From Hyphochytrium catenoides (Eukaryota > Sar > Hyphochytriomycetes > Hyphochytriales > Hyphochytriaceae): a DNA stretch of 64,000 nucleotides. Shown piece after piece: positions 58,870 through 64,000 of the stretch. The stretch lies in the NCBI GenBank assembly GCA_900088475.1, contig FLMG01001010.1, positions 102,588 to 166,587 of the forward strand, in the 5' to 3' direction. Positions within the stretch are counted from its first letter, which is position 1. Each line of letters begins with the position of its first letter. The notes beneath the pieces were generated by a model. That model was not told the origin of the DNA. It saw only the letters and a program-made list of their open reading frames with translations, and made no database searches. The translations under genes and the position numbers were made by a program.

Positions 58870-61800
58870 TCAGCCTTCTTCTCTTCCTTGGGGAGCCAGA
58901 TGTTTCTCCTCGGCGACCGCTTCACTTCTGGCAATGCACTCTCGGAGCCATTCCACGCGAACAACCTTGATACGTGTTGTTGGCGCACTAGCGCGCGAGT
59001 AGGTGGAAAGCACGAGAAGAGAGAAAGAAAGTGAGCAACAGTCACGACTAAGAGCAATGTCGTCAGTCTATCGAGAGAGAAGGGAGACAGGCATCTGCCA
59101 GACAGGCAACCAAGCTTTTGAAGGGAAAGGTAAAATGTGGAGAGATAACAGGGTCAGACATATCAACCTCAGGCCAAGCTTCCCTAGTGCCCGCTCTAGA
59201 GTCTGTGAGGTGACAATATGCGTCGTTTCCCTTGTGAGCTCCACAGAGAATCGCGCCCCCAGACCCTCCGTTGCAGCTTGCAGTTGTCCTGCGTCCGGAA
59301 CGCCTCGTCGCATAAAGAGAATGCGAGCGGAGCTGCAGGTATAGGAGGAAAGAGAAAAAATTAGCCGAGTTTAGCTTGACATCGCGAAGAGCAACGACAC
59401 AACATCAAACATAAGCCAACTTCCCCTACCTTAGCGGGAGTTCGGGTGGGAGAGTAAGCTCACTTGCCTGAAGATTGCCTCCTAAGCTCGTGCCATAACC
59501 TGAGAGATAAGCATTAGACCTGGTGGTTAGTAAGGAGAGAGAGAAGAACACATAGGACTAGCGAGAGACACGAAGACTGGCAGAAGTCACACTTTGGACT
59601 ACCAGGGCAATATCACGGCCAGCAACTTATGGAGCAGTGTGACAGAGGACAAGGGGACAGTAGGGTGAGAGAGAAAGGCAGCGCCAAGTCCGTCCATCAC
59701 CATTCACTCTCTCGTCATCCTCCACAGCGATAGGATTTGAACTGTCAGCTTCTGAGAGTCCGATGGAAGAGACTACGCGTTAAGAAGATCGAGAGTAAGG
59801 TCAGGAAACGGCATCTCTTAAAGACAAGAAAAGGACAAGAAGTAGAAGGTCAGGGCTAGCTTGGCACGGTCATAGCCCTTGAAAGAGGCACGAGTGTCTC
59901 TGTCAGAGGACCACATGGCAGAGAAGCTGAAGACTAAGCCAGCTATAGGAAATAGGTGGATCGCTGTGTGAGAGAATCTGCTTCCAAACCTGAGCTGGGC
60001 GCAAAGACTGGTGCTCCACCTACGGCAGGTCCAAACGTAGAGGCGAGAGATCTCCCAGATATAATAGCTACGCAAGAGGAGGACGATTAGGAGTCTAGTG
60101 CTGCGACGAGACTCTCAAGAAGGAAAAGTAGCATAAAGAACTAAACGGAAGGAAACAGTGCAAAGATGAGTGAGTGATCATATGAGTTAACATAGACATG
60201 GATTTTTGGCTACGAGGAAGAGCAGACCTTGTGTTTGCTGAGCCAGTTGCTCTTCGCGTTTTTTCTCCCACTCTTTCTCTAGTACGTACTCCCGGACTAC
60301 CTGCTCACGAAGATGGAGAGGGATCTCCTCTGACTCATCTTTCTCCAACATGGTATCCTGAGTATAGCATTCGGCCTGCATTGATCCAGTCGTGAGATTG
60401 ACGAGGTGAGAAGCTTGAAGAGGCTGATGTCAACAGCCAGAAAAATAGAATTGGTCTTACTATGAGCTCTCTTCTCCTGTTAATTGCGCGGAGCAGTACC
60501 GGATCCGCAGTAGGTAGTTGGAATCTGGGTGCAAGCACCACCTGTTAGCAGCAGAGGAAGGGGAAAAAGGACAGAACGAGAGAGGTTGAGAGCTGCCTAG
60601 GAAGAAAATGACCAGCGAGGAATGTTAAAGTGACCACCCATTCTCCTCTTCATCGCTTACATCGGCGGCACCAAGATCTTCACTGGCCGTCTGAAGTCTG
60701 TCCGCCCTTTGTTGCTGTTTGAAGTCTGCAATGGAGAAGAACTTGCTAATCTCGTGCTGTGAAAACTTCCGTCCTTAGAAGGAAAAAAGAGAGACCCATG
60801 AGACACTAGTGTATAGCTCCCCAAAAATTCAGAGAGAAACACAGCTGAGCGGAAGGGGTTAGGCAGTACAGGCCTGAAGGGCTGAGCAAACTTAAGAAGT
60901 GGAAGGGTCACTGTCGTAAGTGTGTAAGAGAGTGTTTACGGTGAGCAGCTGATACCTGTAGCAGTATCGTCCACTATTCTCTTACTCAGTCCTTCCTTAC
61001 GTATTTGTTGCTCGTAGATCTTTTTCTCCATTGTCCCTGAGGAGACCAGTCGGTAGAGATAGACTGGCTTTGTCTGCAGAATGATGTGTTAGATGACGTA
61101 GCCGTTGGCCGACTCTTTCTTTCCCTTCGTGCTTCCCTTGTATCTCTTTATATCTACTTTCAGCTTGACGACTGGTGTGTTGTTTGCAATGTTATTAGCT
61201 CACACTTCTTCTGGACTGCCTCTCTGGCGTTCGCATTAGCATCACCCCTAAGATATTTCTTGCCGTCTCCTACCTGGCCGAAGCGGTAGCAGCGGCTCAT
61301 GGATTGATGATCATGCGAAGGATTCCAGCAGACGTCGAAGATCACCACTCGATTGCCGCCAACTAGGTTAACCCCTGAGGTACAGAAGCAAGAATGGTAA
61401 GGAACAATAGTATAATTGCACTGCGGCACACCAAGAACAAGGCTAATGGCAGGTCTGCGGCGTCTCGACAACTGCTCTCACGAATTCAGAGGGTCAAGAA
61501 GCGAATCTGCTACCAGAAGAATCCACTGTGACGTAAAAATGTATTTGTCGAAAGAGAAACACAGAGAAAGAGCGATTGAGTGCTTTCCTTCTCCTCCAGC
61601 CTTTGTAGAGACTAGCATCGCATGTACCAGCTCTTGGGGATCGTTAAACCTGTTTATCAACTCCGTACGTTGAGCCAGGGGAGTGCTGCCGTCTATCCGG
61701 AAGTATACTATTGGCAAATCTTTCTTCTTTTGATTCAGCTCTTGATTGGAGGCTGCAAAAGAAGAGGTGATTAAGCGTGAACATCGCACACAAACAATGT

Positions 61801-63650
61801 GATACAGTCAGGTAAATTAGAGGTCAGGGAACAAGGGAAGAAGAGTAAGAGTGAGAAACGCACAAAGCCTTGATAGTCGAATAAGGAAGAGTGAGATCAG
61901 TGCCAAACGCAGGCCCCTTCTCCACCAACTGCTGCTGAGCGAGGAAAGAGATCGGACCCAAGAAGCTTAAGAACAGAACGGCACCGCCTAGGACCACCAA
62001 TCTGGAGATTTCTATGGTCTTAACGAGATGTAATAAGGTGGGCAGAAGGTGCAGCATAGCGAAGGACCTGATATAAAGTGTCCTAGTATGTCCAGACTGG
62101 TGAGGCTCTGAGAGAAAACTACTATCCTATCGCCAGCGGCCACGCTAAAAAGTAAAGAGAGTGCGAGACAAGGGGGTCGATAAATAAGGATATGGTTGGA
62201 CACAAGAGCTCTTGTGATGGGAGTGAGGGAACTCAATTGACAGCGTAAGCTCAATTTGTAGAATGGGCAAGTGCTGGCTTCAAGGGCCCAGGCTGAGGCC
62301 AAATTGAAGAAGATGACGCAAGAGGAAAGAGGCCAATTTTTTGAAGACTAAAACGCCAGGCAGAGCACCGAACTCCTAAGCTGACCTAGCCCTAATCAAC
62401 TCCATCGCTAAGATCATCTTGGAACTGTTCTCAATCTTCTTCTCTTGATAAGATTGAAAGAAGGGCGTTGCCCAACCCAGTTTGTGGTCAGGCGGCTTCC
62501 AGCCTCTTTCAGACATCTGCACCACGTCGTCTCCAGTTGCCTAGTCAAAACCATAGATGAACAGAATTGTTGAAGTCAGAGATTAGAAAATAATTGTGGA
62601 TAGCATTAACGGCTTAAGAAAAAGGAGCCGGTGCAAATGGGAACACTGGATGGGAGAAAGGTATGCATTCCTACCACTTCTGCGCCAGAGGAGGGGTCTC
62701 CTGCCACCGCTATTACCTCTTCCTCCTCCTGTGTCCCTTCTTGAGTCTCCTTCCCCTGGGAGATTTATAAGGCAGACGATCAAAGCCTCAATAAGGTGCC
62801 TATCCAGTACCGACCCCGCACATAATCTGGATCTTTGTCCTCCTCTCCTGCCTTCTGTGCTCTCTTTATGCATTTGGGCTATAAGCTGTTCTCTCCCAAC
62901 TATTCTCACCTCTTCGTCCAGCAGACTGCTGCCGTCGTCTCTGAACTCCATATCCAGCATTGGATCCCGGATGGACTTGACGGAGCGGTGCAATATATCT
63001 GCCCGGCACAGGAGTGAGAGGCAACAGGTACCAGCTAGATGGTGATCAAAGGAAGGGATAAAGTAAACTCAGGGAAGAGGAAGTAAGAAGCGAGCGGGAG
63101 GCTGAGGACAACAAGATGTTGCCGGAGCATCCAGCCCTAAGGGAAGGAGGGTATGCTAGGGTTCGCGTACGCACCGGGGTGGTTAACAATCATCAACGAC
63201 ACGTGGTAAGCCCCAAGGATGTCCTTATTCAGGGACGCCGATCCACTTTCACTTGCTCGATTCCTTCGGTCTCGTAAGAAAGCGCGATAAAGCTGAAGAA
63301 CTGAGGCTTAGCTTGACCTCTTCCCTCCCGGTAACTGACCGGTCAGGCCCTCACCTTCGGACCTCTGTCACTAGCCTTCCATATCCCTAATGGAGCTACC
63401 TTATTCTGCATCTATGAGACTGACGCCTATTCCCTTTTCACAAGCCCTAGCTAACGCACTTCGTCAGTCTCCATTTACCTGGGACTGGAACTGTGAGAGC
63501 GAAACATGAAGCACCCACTCCTGCTTAGGCGGAAGAAGAGACTTCAGATATGAGGCGTCTCGGCGAAGGACCAAGGGTTTCATCTCTTGCGTAAGGACGT
63601 AAGAACGTTTCCTGGGATTTGAGCAATGAGACATTACAATTCCAAAACAC
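58870..63650 (-). CDS. ATRX/RAD54-like SNF2 helicase with C-terminal BRCT domain (5' part off window)
   Basis: A DNA translocase of the SNF2 family; the ATP-binding N-terminal lobe lies beyond the right edge. The visible order begins with the end of SNF2_N ([21 protein letters not shown]; then [16 protein letters not shown]). The C-terminal lobe follows, with [58 protein letters not shown] and [18 protein letters not shown]. Next comes an ATRX-like tail ([47 protein letters not shown]). Small exons at about 60003-60070, 59700-59777 and 59452-59510 link it, in matching phase, to a BRCT domain ([48 protein letters not shown]) that stops at 58870. Several exon borders between 60300 and 63100 are approximate. 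Helicase: very firm. One gene with the BRCT: supported by phase only. Confidence 0.85.
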
Positions 63651-63963
63651 GACCGTAAAATAGCACTTAGGTGACTCTCGCTACCTAACTCTAAGACGTG
63701 AAGAAGAGGATCGTAAGCTAGCACTTGTAGATATACCCCTGTGGCTGTGCACCAGGGAGAAGGGCCAAAGCGATAGGAAAGGAGAGCCAGACCTTGCCAA
63801 AATGACATCTGCATCACTGCTGTCGATACACTGACCATTCAGAATGGGAGCCTCAAACCTCCTTTTGAACTCCTATAGTACCATCATAGAGCCATGGCAG
63901 ACAGATAACGTTAGACGGACTACTACCCGCTGCGCGGGCCGCAGAGAGAGAGAGAGAGAGACA

Positions 63964-64000
<37 letters not shown>
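63651..64000. other. Right-edge sequence, probably intron of the SNF2 gene
   Basis: No exon of the SNF2 gene could be assigned confidently here, although its N-terminal lobe must lie further right. The stretch is most likely intronic and ends in the microsatellite listed separately. Confidence 0.35.
63943..64000 (+). repeat. Compound (AG)n-(AC)n-(AG)n microsatellite
   Basis: Perfect AG repeats, then about ten AC units (63961-63980), then AG repeats run to the window edge. The true length is unknown because the window ends inside it. Confidence 0.97.

Noticed and set aside
59690-59775. tRNA-like string on the minus strand (TTAACGCGTAGTC ... AGTTCAAATCC)
   Set aside because: The T-loop-like GTTCAAATCC and D-arm-like bases are suggestive, but the T stem does not pair and the anticodon loop would be 8-10 bases. 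The same bases read as a phase-consistent exon of the SNF2-BRCT gene.

Overview
This is a window of nuclear DNA from an intron-rich eukaryote. Almost every recognisable gene is split into short exons by introns of roughly 40-350 bases with mostly GT-AG borders, and two scaffold gaps (N runs) are present. Gene content points away from animals (a mitochondrial-type dihydroxy-acid dehydratase for branched-chain amino-acid synthesis). It also points away from land plants and typical fungi (a mucin-type GalNAc transferase with a lectin tail). A protist or alga is the most likely source; I cannot name the lineage from the sequence. There is no operon logic: neighbouring genes look functionally unrelated, and both strands are used about equally.

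Layout from left to right: the N-terminal part of an unknown membrane-anchored protein (minus, runs off the left edge); a telobox-Myb TRF-like telomere protein (minus); a polypeptide GalNAc transferase (plus); a METTL5-type 18S rRNA m6A methyltransferase (plus); an SLX4-like nuclease scaffold with an FHA domain (minus); a rhodanese-fold protein of unknown role and, directly behind it, a TOM70 mitochondrial import receptor (both plus); a 3 kb gene-poor stretch; importin alpha (plus); a membrane RING E3 ligase (plus); an RBM26/27-like RNA-binding protein (minus); Rab escort protein (plus); a LIN54/tesmin CXC protein (minus); dihydroxy-acid dehydratase (minus); a small multi-pass membrane protein (plus); a PRUNE-like DHH phosphoesterase (plus); a 2-oxoglutarate/Fe(II) oxygenase (minus); and an ATRX-like SNF2 helicase whose C-terminus carries a BRCT domain (minus, runs off the right edge).

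Exon maps were made by hand from reading frame, splice consensus, phase continuity and family motifs. Most joins for GalNAc-T, METTL5, SLX4, rhodanese, TOM70, importin alpha, RING, RBM26, DHAD, PRUNE and the oxygenase are phase-consistent; open points are stated in each entry. The most unusual items are the FHA-UBZ4-CCD architecture of the SLX4-like protein, the SNF2-BRCT fusion, a single-rhodanese protein that may read into TOM70, a set of non-consensus splice sites, and several local tandem duplications.
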